Source: an uncultured Acidobacteriota bacterium (GTDB taxonomy: Bacteria > Acidobacteriota > UBA6911 > CAINFC01). Taken from it: DNA of 64,000 nucleotides. The stretch lies in assembly GCA_903847975.1 (NCBI GenBank), contig CAINFC010000077.1:51983-115982 (forward strand). The letters run 5' to 3'. Under the pieces are notes generated by a model. It did not search any database. It was not told where the DNA came from and saw only the letters and a program-made list of their open reading frames with translations. Shown here in pieces: positions 53,781-62,415 of the stretch (position 1 is its first letter; each line of letters starts with the position of its first letter). Made by a program: the position numbers and the translations under genes.

Positions 53781-54530
53781 ATGAAAACGAATAAGTATCT
53801 CAACCTGCTTCCACAGCGGGCAGAAAAATATATAAAAGGGCCCTACCCCCCACCGACAAAACCGACAAAACCCAATAAGAATATCCCTGATGGAGGTTTT
53901 GTCAGTTTTGTCAGGGGGGGGGTGCCCCCTTTTGAATATTTTCAAAATCCAGGTAACTCGGTGGAGGAGAGAAGGGTTGCGGTCAATTTTCGAACCTTTG
54001 AGCTAATCCTGGACCTTCCGAAAGCCGGCAAAAAATTGGAGTATTACAATCAAAACGGTAGCCTGAAGGTCACAGGGTATTTATCCGATATCGAAAGACA
54101 GCGAATCGTTTCGAACCTGGAGGCCATCGGCCGAATTCTTTCCGGCAGTTGGAGCATCGAACCCGGACCGGCCAGCATGCCGGAATGGATCATTGCCACT
54201 CGCCTGGACGAATCCGAGGCGGTCCTCTGCTGGGTTCGGGGATGCGACCAGGAAGTGGATGCCTGGGTACCGGAATATCGCCAGTTGACAGGCGGGCTGT
54301 ACCTTTGGGAAGAAAGAATAGACGGCCAGGCTTGGCGGACCCGGAAGATAAATCCATTATGGACCACCATCCGTACCGGTGATAGCATTTTTCTATATAA
54401 TGATATCGGCCAACTTATTGATTCTTGGCAAGTTGAATGTAACGAGTGCAAACAGAGGACCGAGGTACGGCAAACCCCCGAGACTCAACAACAACAATCA
54501 AAATATCCAGAACAACTTGAATTGTTTTAA
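53781..54530 (+). CDS. Island protein of unknown function with a repeat-encoded TKPTKP...FVSFV segment
   Basis: 249 residues. Residues about 20-50 are encoded by the inverted 9-base repeats at 53853-53915 and read PPTKPTKPNK then GGFVSFVRGG. The rest (from about 65) is mixed: LELILDLPKAGKKLEYYNQNGSLKVTGYLSDIERQRIVSNLEAIGRIL..., with two Cys in WQVECNECKQRTEV and a Gln-rich end LELF. I do not recognise the domain. It follows the PrimPol gene by 29 bases and is probably co-transcribed; a role in replication or control of the element is inferred from position. Confidence 0.6.
   Translation: MKTNKYLNLLPQRAEKYIKGPYPPPTKPTKPNKNIPDGGFVSFVRGGVPPFEYFQNPGNSVEERRVAVNFRTFELILDLPKAGKKLEYYNQNGSLKVTGYLSDIERQRIVSNLEAIGRILSGSWSIEPGPASMPEWIIATRLDESEAVLCWVRGCDQEVDAWVPEYRQLTGGLYLWEERIDGQAWRTRKINPLWTTIRTGDSIFLYNDIGQLIDSWQVECNECKQRTEVRQTPETQQQQSKYPEQLELF
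53853..53915. repeat. Inverted pair of tandem 9-base repeats, possible replication origin
   Basis: CCGACAAAA occurs twice in tandem at 53853-53870, and TTTTGTCAG twice at 53897-53914, its inverted form with C changed to T. The arms pair over about 20 bases around a 22-base loop; the two variable positions give G-T wobbles on the bottom strand. The block lies inside a coding frame directly downstream of the PrimPol gene. Iteron-like arrays of this kind are typical of origins. From memory, proteins with the TDKTDK...FVSFVS-type segment appear in integrative elements of unrelated bacteria, always from such a repeat. Confidence 0.6.
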
Positions 54531-54718
54531 GTAATTTTTCGAGCTTCCAAAAAATTCATCAGAAGAAGCTGTTGGACTGGCTTGCCATTAATAGAAAAGT
54601 TGATCATGCCAGGGCCGTAATCTTTGCCCCTGATTTGTCCTTCGGGATTATTTTTGATAAGGAGCCCAATTTTTTTATTTTTTTGGCTGAAACCATGCGC
54701 GAAGAATGAGGCCCGCTA
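54527..54718 (-). pseudogene. Remnant of an unidentified gene
   Basis: A 62-codon open frame without a usable start codon, ending in TAA that overlaps the stop of the opposing gene. It reads like genuine protein near its end: LLIKNNPEGQIRGKDYG, then PGMINFSINGKPVQQLLLM and NFLEARKIT. It is probably the 3' end of a gene whose front has been lost, or a small gene with an unusual start. Family not recognised. Confidence 0.45.
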
Positions 54719-54784
54719 AAGTCCCCCCCCTACCCCTCGGACAACTCACCCAGCAAATTCCATGCCGGGACAACTGACAATGCG

Positions 54785-55054
54785 TCAGGCCCTGCATCCT
54801 GCCGGTCCACGGACAATGATCCCTGCGTTGGATTCAATTGGTTTATTTGCGATTAGGCTGAGAAAATCTATAAGCCGGAGGCTATAGTCCACGCGCTCGC
54901 TTTCGGCAGGCTCTGGATCCAACCGAAAGCTGGAGCCGATTGGACAATCCTTTTCTTCAGTAGCCACTCGTACGGACTTCTCGCGCGGAAGGTTGGCAAT
55001 CGATCTCTTTAGCGAAATCATTGCAGCGAGCCATGGATTAATGTCCTGTATCAA
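54785..55054 (-). CDS. Small protein of unknown function downstream of the second integrase
   Basis: 89 residues with a TTG start at 55054 overlapping the integrase gene by 17 bases; an ATG eleven codons in is an alternative. No domain is recognised. The arrangement suggests coupled translation with the recombinase, as for small accessory proteins. It may also be a chance frame. Confidence 0.35.
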   Translation of the reverse strand: MIQDINPWLAAMISLKRSIANLPREKSVRVATEEKDCPIGSSFRLDPEPAESERVDYSLRLIDFLSLIANKPIESNAGIIVRGPAGCRA

Positions 55055-56087
55055 TAGCCGCCATCTGCGAGGCCGGACCGGAGACTACTACCCTTTCGCC
55101 CAGAGTGTTACGCAGATATCTCTCCGTTATGGCCAAGGAGGCATGGCCCAGCCGACTTTGTAGCCAGTGCATACCACAAGCTTTGTTGCACTCTGCGTAA
55201 TAATGTCGGAGATCGTGGGCGCTAAAGGGGGCCTGCAGCAGCCCTTGCTTGTGTAATCGTTTTGCCAAGCGGATAAGGTTGACTTTCAACCATACAACTG
55301 GGGACGTTCCTGGTAGATCGGCAAACGGTCGGCGGCTATCTAGTCCAGCTTTCCGTATTGCATCCAGGGCGCGGGCCGGCATCGGATCCGGAGATTCAAA
55401 ACGCTTCCCTTTGGTATTCGTGTGAAAGGATCCATCCTGCCGGATGGTGAGCGGGATTAATGCGCCAACGCGCAGCCCGGTTTCGGCCATTATCCGGATG
55501 GCAGCCCCGAGCGGGCCCGGCGATTCTTTTATCATCAGCTCGATTTCGCTGGTAGATGGTATCGTTGCCGTTGGCCAAGTCGCCGGTGGGCGGGCCCGTG
55601 TGCCCCGGAATGGATTTCGTACTTCATCGTACCGACGCTCCAGGAACGTGTAAAAAGCGCTGCAAGCCGATATGGTCAGACGGTGAGTGTCCGCATCCCC
55701 GCGGCCGGCTCGCTGATCTCGGATGAAATCATCCGCCAGGCGCGGGACCAGATCGGCGTGAGTCAAGCTTTTGTGCTGCAGCCAGGAGGCGAGGCGCAGC
55801 AGGGCCCGTCGGTAGGCATCGGCAGTTTTCGGCGAGCGGCAGTCGGAGAGAAAGGCATCGGTTTCCGCAGCCCAATTAACCCGCTCTGCCATGACCCGCC
55901 GGCGGAAGTCGGCTTTTAATTCGTCGACCACGGCGGCCCGGGCAATAGCATACAGCTGGTCCTGGCTCAGATTCTCCAATTCCGGGCGGGATGTCGCCAC
56001 GGCTTTTATGATGTCATCCAGATCGGTCGACGCGGGCAACCGGCTGCCGTGAGTGGTGACCAGGTCGGTAATGGGTTCGTTTGCCAT
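55038..56087 (-). CDS. Second tyrosine recombinase
   Basis: 349 residues with GGAG before ATG. A core-binding domain (SPKTADAYRRALLRLASWLQHKSL, about 75-155) is followed by a catalytic domain with Arg 206 (TGLRVG), His 291 and Arg 294 (HDLRHYY), His 315 (LGHAS) and Tyr 324 (TERYL). All catalytic residues are present. It is unrelated in detail to the integrase at the tRNA. Its GC content is like the host chromosome. It may mobilise a nested element or resolve dimers. The palindrome TGTAACC...GGTTACA lies 34 bases upstream. Confidence 0.92.
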   Translation of the reverse strand: MANEPITDLVTTHGSRLPASTDLDDIIKAVATSRPELENLSQDQLYAIARAAVVDELKADFRRRVMAERVNWAAETDAFLSDCRSPKTADAYRRALLRLASWLQHKSLTHADLVPRLADDFIRDQRAGRGDADTHRLTISACSAFYTFLERRYDEVRNPFRGTRARPPATWPTATIPSTSEIELMIKESPGPLGAAIRIMAETGLRVGALIPLTIRQDGSFHTNTKGKRFESPDPMPARALDAIRKAGLDSRRPFADLPGTSPVVWLKVNLIRLAKRLHKQGLLQAPFSAHDLRHYYAECNKACGMHWLQSRLGHASLAITERYLRNTLGERVVVSGPASQMAAIDTGH

Positions 56088-56459
56088 CGGCTTTCGCTCC
56101 GTTTTTCAGTCATTTCTATGTGTAACCTAAGATAACATTGGGTTACATTATTAAACAACATCCATAAATAATCAAGTCCATACATGCTCAGTCGGCTAAG
56201 CCGTCTGAACAGCGGACACCTGGGCACTTCGCGATCCGGCTTCCCGGTGGTCAGGCACCCTATTACAGTGCCCTCAACATAGGATTCATTTCGGCTACAT
56301 CGTTGGATTCAATGCCGTAAAATGGCCAAACAACAAGGTCGGAAACCCTAACTTATCTGCATACTGCTGATATAAATAGAGTTATGAAGTACAGGAGACA
56401 AAGAAGTTTATTTTAGCCCCCCAAATCCCGAAAAGTTTTGCGAGGAGGACGAAATGACT
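56088..56459. other. Intergenic region with operator-like repeat and truncated frame
   Basis: TGTAACC (56121-56127) and GGTTACA (56141-56147) form an inverted repeat before the recombinase start, a candidate operator or recombinase site. At the far side, GAGGAGG precedes ATG 56454 on the plus strand, but only seven codons follow. This could be the start of a gene cut off when the convergent zinc-ribbon gene arrived. Nothing else is seen. Confidence 0.4.
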
Positions 56460-57062
56460 TCAGTCGAGGGATCCTAACCCACTATCCGGCTTTGCAATCC
56501 CGTCCAGTCTGTGCTGAAGCTGCTTCAACTTCAAAGCCCAATGAAATCTGTCCCTCAGCCTCCGGCGGTTGTCCATTATTCTCTCCACGCCGCGGAACAC
56601 CTGGGTGAACACCTCGATTCGCCGGCGGCGGTTCTGGATGCTGCGGTAGGTGAGGTCATGGCATTTACGGCAGGCTATTTTAGTATGGTACGGGAAAAAG
56701 AACAGCCGGCCTACTCGCCTGGAGCAGTGCGGGCATGTAAACCAGAGTCTCTCCGCTCGCCGAGTCGGGTTATTCTTGATGTGGACCAGGGTAGTGGATA
56801 GTCGTACAACGGTGATCCATCCGTCAACATCAAGATTCAACTCGACATCCGGGTACCAGCTAATTTTGTAACCCACCAGGATTTCAGCAGGTGGACCAGC
56901 GCTGATCCATCCGTATGGATACGGGGCCGGCACAGTACATTTGAGCTCCCCCTGGGCTGGCACCCAGCGGCGGATGACTCCCAGTTTCTGTAGCCGCGGT
57001 AAGGATAGCCCTATGACTTCTTCAACGCATGTTTTCCTCTGGTAATCTCTTTTGCTTAGCAT
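56460..57062 (-). CDS. Zinc-ribbon protein of unknown function
   Basis: 200 residues. The centre holds WFTCPHCSRRVGRLFFFPYHTKIACRKCHDLTYRS, two Cys pairs in a ribbon of a type seen in many short uncharacterised proteins scattered in mobile regions (CRxCHxLTY). The first half is beta-rich (YPYGWISAGPPAEILVGYKISWYPD) and the end is a basic helix. It may bind nucleic acid. No clear ribosome site. Confidence 0.6.
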   Translation of the reverse strand: MLSKRDYQRKTCVEEVIGLSLPRLQKLGVIRRWVPAQGELKCTVPAPYPYGWISAGPPAEILVGYKISWYPDVELNLDVDGWITVVRLSTTLVHIKNNPTRRAERLWFTCPHCSRRVGRLFFFPYHTKIACRKCHDLTYRSIQNRRRRIEVFTQVFRGVERIMDNRRRLRDRFHWALKLKQLQHRLDGIAKPDSGLGSLD

Positions 57063-57508
57063 AAGCCATCACCGCTAAAGGGGCTGGACCTCCGACAGGA
57101 TAACAGATCCAACCTCCTAAATCATTGATATTAAATATTATATCACCCATCCAACATATCGGTCGCACGATTGGAGTCCGGGCTGGGCCGGGAGGCGACT
57201 ACCCACGGGGTGATGCCCATGGCTCATTCGCGAGCTTCCCTCTGAAAACCGTAATCCCTGTTGCTGTATCATCCTGATTATCGCGTCAGGGGCCACAGAA
57301 CCATGGCAGTGCTATACTCTGACTCCGGTAGCTGTCGTCGCTTCCTGAAAGCAGCAAAAGGGTAGATTCAACCCGGGGCAGCACAGAAGCCGGGCCCTGG
57401 ATCGAAAGTCCCACCGTCGGAGGGGGCCCTTTCGTACGGAGGACGAGCGGCAGAGGGCACCTTCCGAGACCAGCAAACTTCAGGAGCGGCGCTAACGTAT
57501 AAGGAGGT
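57063..57508 (+). other. Non-coding stretch, possible structured RNA before the next gene
   Basis: No gene is supported. A TATACT at about 57310 could be a -10 element. Bases 57320-57480 are GC-rich with self-complementary blocks such as GGGCCC twice and could form a structured leader for the gene at 57509, which has a perfect AAGGAGGT site. No known riboswitch is recognised. Confidence 0.3.
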
Positions 57509-58339
57509 ATGGTTTGGCTAATTCGATCACTTATCGCGGTAACCCTGGCAACCCTCCTGGCAGTACTGCATTATTATTCCCCTCTCCAGATGACAAGTGT
57601 GGTCCCCTATGCCGGGCTCCTCCTGGCAGCTACGGGACTGATCTGTCTGGTCCACCCTATAAAGACGATCTTTATCCGCAGCCGGTGGGCCGCTGCCGGA
57701 CTGATCGCCACGGGCTTTTTCGCCGCCGCTCTGGCGCTCTGGTGGCCCACCTCGACAATCACTATAACCGAGCCGGTATCCCTGCTGGACGAGGCGATGC
57801 CGCAGTATGAGTTCGTTGAGCGGCACCAGATCCGTGTGCACGCAACCCTCTCCCGGGCGTTCACAGCTCTGAAGGCGGTCACGCCGGATGAGCTCCCGGC
57901 GTACAACATCCTGATGAAGGCGCGCAGCGCCGCTCTGGGAAGCAGCTGGACCAAACCCAAGGGCCCATCGCCTGCCATTGTGGATGTGTTTTCGGATCCC
58001 AGCTCGGGGTTCAAGCTGCTACGCCAAACCGATCAGGAAATGGTCTTTGGAGGAATTGGACGTCTTCGGTACAAATCGGGGGACGAGCCCCTTCACTGGT
58101 CACCGGAGACTTTTACCTCTATGAATCAACCCGGGTCCGTCAAGGTCGCCTTCAACCTGCGAGTTAACGATGCGGGCAACGGGTGTACCAACATCACCAC
58201 GGAAACGCGTCTGCATGCACTGGACGAGGAGAGTTGCCGAGGAGTAGCGATCTATTGGCGTATGATCTATCCGGGGTCCGGGATGTTGCGAACGATGTGG
58301 CTCCAGGCAGCCCGCTCCCGAGCGGAGGGAAGGCCATAA
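57509..58339 (+). CDS. Membrane protein with SRPBCC-like soluble domain
   Basis: 276 residues with AAGGAGGT before ATG. Two or three membrane helices fill residues 1-75 (VTLATLLAVLHYY; AAAGLIATGFFAAALALWW). A soluble domain from about 95 starts EFVERHQIRVHATLSRAFTALKAVTPDELP, which is the first strand-helix of SRPBCC/polyketide-cyclase-like folds, and continues through VFGGIGRLRY and SVKVAFNLRVND. Such domains bind hydrophobic ligands. Similar proteins occur in Acidobacteriota from memory. Role unknown. Confidence 0.6.
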   Translation: MVWLIRSLIAVTLATLLAVLHYYSPLQMTSVVPYAGLLLAATGLICLVHPIKTIFIRSRWAAAGLIATGFFAAALALWWPTSTITITEPVSLLDEAMPQYEFVERHQIRVHATLSRAFTALKAVTPDELPAYNILMKARSAALGSSWTKPKGPSPAIVDVFSDPSSGFKLLRQTDQEMVFGGIGRLRYKSGDEPLHWSPETFTSMNQPGSVKVAFNLRVNDAGNGCTNITTETRLHALDEESCRGVAIYWRMIYPGSGMLRTMWLQAARSRAEGRP

Positions 58340-58563
58340 CATCTTTGTCCGGCTGTTGCGCTCGTCCGGCCTCGCACTCGCCGCCGGAGATGATATCACC
58401 ATAAAAGGGTTCTGAAGTTGAATACACCTGGCGGTACGGGACATACCTGCTAATTTCGTTCGCGATACTGGGCTTGAGAAAGGAGCCGTCATTCCTTTAT
58501 CCAAATAACGGGAGCCACGTCCATGTTCTCCCGGTGCTCCCAGATAGACCTTGAGCCAGCCTG

Positions 58564-59838
58564 CTAATCGCGGCTGAGGAGAGGAAGGAAGTTCTGGTAG
58601 GTCTTGAGCAGCCGGCCCCAAATGCGACGGGGCTGCCCCAGGTAATCCGACCAGCTTTCATACGCCAACAAAAAACCTACGCCTCCGCCAGCTACCGCCG
58701 GTCTGCTGTTGTCCCAATACGGGGTCCAGGCAAATGTGCAAACGAAACTATTAATTCCGCTGGGACTGCGGTTGGCAAAGCCACCTTCAATGGCAAAGTC
58801 GGTTAGGCCGCCCAAACTATAGATGCTCTCATACGCTCCGAGAAATTGATTGGAGCCATCGATACTGGCCATCCTGGGGTAATCCACGCCAGAATCTCCG
58901 AAGATACCAAACCCATCGCCGATTGGAATCCCTTCTGTATCCAGCCAACGGGAGTCGAGCCCCCCATAGGTTCCTTGTATTTGCCAAACCACAAAATATT
59001 GATCCAGACTCGAAGCGACAGACGGTTTCGCTTGGCCCCGGGAAGAGGTTCGCACAGGATAACCGAGCCCTGGGAGACTGCCATTTGCACTAATCCGCCG
59101 GGCATAGATATTATTCACGCTGGTGGCCGCAATCCAGTGCTGCCATACAGCCAGATACTCATTCACGGTGGTGTTGTAGGCAATGCTAACAGCACTGGGG
59201 CGGGTGGCTTGATCCTGTTCGATCATAATGGGACTGCCGATCGCCGACAGTGTGCTGCTCAACCTTAAACCGGTCACATCGTTGGCCTGGCCATTCGTGG
59301 TATCGACCCCATTCCAGGTCACCAGATAATGGTTGTTGGTGCTATTCCATACGACGGATGGATTCCAGTAGGAACGATTCCCCCAGTACCAGATGGTGCT
59401 TTCCGGACCACGAACTCCGTCCCAGGAAATGGTTCGCCCGTGGATTTCGTAATTGATGTGGTTGGATGGATCCTGGCTCCAGACCACCAAGTATTCATCC
59501 TGCTGCCGATTATAGGCAACGGCTGGCTGAATACGTGAGAGCTGCTCGCCACCATCGCGGGTTACATAAAAGCTGCTGCGCAACTCACCGGTGATGGCAT
59601 CCACCCGCCTGGCCCATATATCGGTGTAATCCGTCAGGTTCGTACCCCAGCGACGCTGCCAGACGACCAAAAACTCTCTATGAAGCGGATTATAGGCGAT
59701 GGCCGGCTGTAAGTCAGCAGACGGTGAATAGGGTTCCGGAGAGATTTGCACCTCCGGTCCCATAGGCGGTATCCATGCATAGAGCCGGCCTGCCGATGCA
59801 AGAAATAAAACAAACGATACCAGTATTCTACCGCTCAT
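58564..59838 (-). CDS. Secreted repeat protein with LPLL C-terminal ending
   Basis: 424 residues with a signal peptide (1-21, ending RLYAW). The body has repeats of about 55 residues with PxVAYNxxxxEYLVVWxxD (PAIAYNPLHREFLVVWQ; PAVAYNRQQDEYLVVWS), likely a beta-propeller. It ends KTYQNFLPLLSRD, the fifth protein here with an LPLL-like end. No enzyme motif. Extracellular binding or adhesion is plausible. It lies inside the island although it shares its end signal with chromosomal proteins, so the cargo may come from a related host. Confidence 0.7.
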   Translation of the reverse strand: MSGRILVSFVLFLASAGRLYAWIPPMGPEVQISPEPYSPSADLQPAIAYNPLHREFLVVWQRRWGTNLTDYTDIWARRVDAITGELRSSFYVTRDGGEQLSRIQPAVAYNRQQDEYLVVWSQDPSNHINYEIHGRTISWDGVRGPESTIWYWGNRSYWNPSVVWNSTNNHYLVTWNGVDTTNGQANDVTGLRLSSTLSAIGSPIMIEQDQATRPSAVSIAYNTTVNEYLAVWQHWIAATSVNNIYARRISANGSLPGLGYPVRTSSRGQAKPSVASSLDQYFVVWQIQGTYGGLDSRWLDTEGIPIGDGFGIFGDSGVDYPRMASIDGSNQFLGAYESIYSLGGLTDFAIEGGFANRSPSGINSFVCTFAWTPYWDNSRPAVAGGGVGFLLAYESWSDYLGQPRRIWGRLLKTYQNFLPLLSRD

Positions 59839-60632
59839 AGTGCCCCGGTGCTGGCAATCAATTGACTCCGTCGATTTTCATTTTGCTCAATGACGGTCGA
59901 ATATCCAGACTGTATTAGGCTATGCACGTAACCCTTGCCCAGCCAGAATATCACTCTTCCCGTGCAGCCTCAAGGAGCTTACGGGTTTATCTCCGCCTGG
60001 TGGTCTGTGCACCTTCCCCCAATTCCATGCGTGTACCGACGGTCTCCGACTGGTCCGTCACCGTCGCGCTTGCCGAGGTCTTTCATTGGTCAGTGAACCT
60101 TTTTTTGCATACTCCGGCTTATTCCCAAGGAGGGGGGAAAAGCAGGTTCCATGTATCACCGTTGAAGTTGGGTTAGGACGACCAAGCCGAATCGAATTCG
60201 CCTGCATGCCAGTGCAGACCGCTGATGAACATGCCATCGGCAATGCGCGACATGGACATTTGAAGAAAAAACTAGGGAGATTGTGTTTCATCGCTCGCAA
60301 TGCAGCGCGGCACTGTCGAAGATAATATGCGTGCTGTCGGCGACCAGCCAGCCGGCAACCGGTACCGGCCGATGCCACTATGAGCCAGCTTCGGCGAACG
60401 CGGTCTTTCTTCTTACGTGGAATATTGGAAGGTGGTTCTGGGGCACATACAGAGAGAAAATCCTCCATCTCGAATCTTCCGGGATAATGTCAGCCCCGTG
60501 CAGCTACAGATTGTTTTCTACGCGATCAATGGGATAGATAGTAAAATCGTGGTGTTCGGGGACGAAACTCGGCTCCATGCCGTGTGAGCCGACGGCTGTG
60601 GCCGGCAAGATCCTATATCCCTGAGCAATTTC
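59839..60632. other. Long gene-free stretch, probably degraded mobile DNA
   Basis: Nearly 800 bases without a convincing gene. Short plus-strand runs such as VEVGLGRPSRIEFACMPVQT (about 60148-60210) and SSYVEYWKVVLGHIQ (about 60410-60455) read like protein in different frames, as in a decayed transposase. CGGCTC and GAGCCG near 60569-60590 form a hairpin. No insertion sequence can be named. Confidence 0.35.
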
Positions 60633-61262
60633 TTAGCGATAAAGTGATTCGAGAAATTTCTTGAGATCGTCAAAGCATGGATGCGTGAAATCCCAGTAGC
60701 CCTCCTTGGCGCCCAGGCCCAGAGAATTTACAATGGGGGATCTAGTTGCCAGATAGGCCATGACACGGGATTTGGAGCGATTGATTCTCTTTTTCTCCTT
60801 TTCCGAGTGGTATTTCAGGAAACATTCCAGGTAATCTTCGATGCAGCTGTTTACCGGTTGTTCCTGAACGGTCTGGAGGCAGAGATCTTCGAGCATCCCG
60901 GTCCCCCGGTTATCCGGCATGATATAGATACCTACGAGAGGCATGGTTCCAGCGGTTACCTGGCCAGGTTGCCTCGGAACCGGTAATTGGGTTTGCTTCA
61001 GCACACCACAAATACTTTGAAAGGCGGACAGCGCGAGATTGCTTTCCGCATCCCGCACTACACCGAGTCGGGTGATATTTTTGAATTCCTCGATGTTGGC
61101 CAACGCCCGGAAACTTGCACTGAATTTATCTTTTCCACCGATGTCGACGACTTGAACACCAATGATATTTTGGTTTTCCAGCAGGGCCGCAAAAAAATTG
61201 GTTTCGTCCTTCCCTTCTACAGCAAGCACCGAGGTACTATTGATTTGCAGCTGGTCCGACAT
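60633..61262 (-). CDS. TOPRIM-like DUF3226 protein, partner of the AAA ATPase
   Basis: 209 residues. LAVEGKDETNFFAALL (Glu 16, Glu 20) and LGVVRDAESN (Asp 71, Glu 73) match the acidic clusters of a TOPRIM metal site, and MPDNRGTGMLEDLCLQTV is the DUF3226 hallmark. The ATG overlaps the ATPase stop by one base (TGATG), so the two proteins are made together. ATPase plus TOPRIM protein is the layout of OLD-like nucleases and of the PARIS phage-defence pair, whose effector AriB has a TOPRIM-like DUF4435 fold. An effector nuclease released by the ATPase on infection is the working idea, not shown by sequence. Confidence 0.78.
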   Translation of the reverse strand: MSDQLQINSTSVLAVEGKDETNFFAALLENQNIIGVQVVDIGGKDKFSASFRALANIEEFKNITRLGVVRDAESNLALSAFQSICGVLKQTQLPVPRQPGQVTAGTMPLVGIYIMPDNRGTGMLEDLCLQTVQEQPVNSCIEDYLECFLKYHSEKEKKRINRSKSRVMAYLATRSPIVNSLGLGAKEGYWDFTHPCFDDLKKFLESLYR

Positions 61263-62311
61263 CAGCGCACCTCAAAATCTTTCTCCAGGCCTGCCCGCAG
61301 TACCTCGGCATCATAGGTGACGGCACGATGGTTTTCCCCATCCTTTTCGATGCGGAAGAGGCGGATATCGTCCCCGCCCGGTTCAAACACTTCGTAGCTT
61401 TTGGAAAAGGCCTGGACGCATTCATAAGAGTGTGTGGTGGCAATCACTTGTACTTTGTTTTCCCGGCAGGCAGAAAAGAGAGCCTTCCAGGTTGTCGACA
61501 GCGAAGAATAATGCAATCCGTTTTCGATCTCATCGATCAGCAATACGCCATTGGTTATGCCGTTAATACTGGCGAGGTAGTTTAATATTTTTCGCATCCC
61601 ATCCCCCATCACGTTGATCGGGATCAGACGTTCGGCACCAATATCAACGTATACCTTGTTCTGTGCCCCCATGCGAACATCCTCAATCGTAGGGACAATT
61701 TCTTTTAGCACCGTCAGGAGGGTATCCAGTCTTTTTTGAACCAGCAAATTCTCCATGAATTTTTCATTCACAAGCGTGGCTATCCTGGGATTAAGATAGG
61801 TACAAGTTAACCCTTCGACATATTTGCCGGCTATCGTGACTTTCCCTTCTTTGATATGGAACTCGCCATGATATTTTTCTTTTTTATCGGTTTCAAAATC
61901 TAGGTTTATTCCCTCCACCATGCGAATACTGGCAGCCGTAGAAACGGGAACCGGTTGATTTATGGGCATTTTATCGTCGCCCATAGGCGAATAGTATGCG
62001 TAATCGGGGGTAATTTTCAGGTGTCTTTCATGACCATTGATTTCCCCCTGCAATTGGATAGGAAGCGAAAAATCGAGATTCCGGAACATGACCCCAAAAT
62101 CCTCATCGCTGGCCAGGTTCAAATCGCGAAAACGATGTATATTAAACGGTAATTGCGGATTAGACATACCGGACAGCAGGAAGATCCCCTCAAGGACGGT
62201 GGTTTTCCCGCAATTGTTTCTCCCCACCAGTAGATTCACACTTCTCATATTGGAAATTTCCAATCGGGAAATGCTTCTGAAATTTTCGATGGTTAAAGTT
62301 TGATATTGCAT
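61262..62311 (-). CDS. OLD/ABC-type AAA ATPase (AAA_15/AAA_21)
   Basis: 349 residues from ATG 62311; codons up to 62356 are rejected because a GGGGGTG site precedes 62311. LTIENFRSISRLEISNMRSVNLLVGRNNCGKTTVLEGIFLL is the SMC/OLD-like N terminus with Walker A at 30-37. GVLLIDEIENGLHYS is Walker B, and VQVIATTHSYECVQAF is the H-loop region. There is no long coiled coil and no TOPRIM domain in this chain; the TOPRIM activity is supplied by the coupled downstream gene. Likely a sensor ATPase of a two-gene defence module. Confidence 0.88.
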   Translation of the reverse strand: MQYQTLTIENFRSISRLEISNMRSVNLLVGRNNCGKTTVLEGIFLLSGMSNPQLPFNIHRFRDLNLASDEDFGVMFRNLDFSLPIQLQGEINGHERHLKITPDYAYYSPMGDDKMPINQPVPVSTAASIRMVEGINLDFETDKKEKYHGEFHIKEGKVTIAGKYVEGLTCTYLNPRIATLVNEKFMENLLVQKRLDTLLTVLKEIVPTIEDVRMGAQNKVYVDIGAERLIPINVMGDGMRKILNYLASINGITNGVLLIDEIENGLHYSSLSTTWKALFSACRENKVQVIATTHSYECVQAFSKSYEVFEPGGDDIRLFRIEKDGENHRAVTYDAEVLRAGLEKDFEVR

Positions 62312-62415
62312 CGAGTCACCCCCGTATTTCACGCTTCGTCCAGCACAGCCATCCACAAACTAAAAGTATATTCCTGAAAAGAGTCGGTGCCTACCCATAA
62401 CAATCACGATATTTA

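Noticed and set aside
57295..57508. Possible group II intron or retron RNA before the gene at 57509
   Set aside because: No reverse transcriptase in the island and no recognisable domain V or msr/msd structure.
60058..60468. A 136-codon minus-strand frame in the gap before the TOPRIM gene
   Set aside because: No domain, no ribosome site, odd composition; plus-strand fragments look more like decayed coding sequence.
60569..60590. CGGCTC/GAGCCG hairpin considered as the end of a group II intron
   Set aside because: Lacks the GAAA-loop and bulge pattern of domain V, and no intron protein is present.
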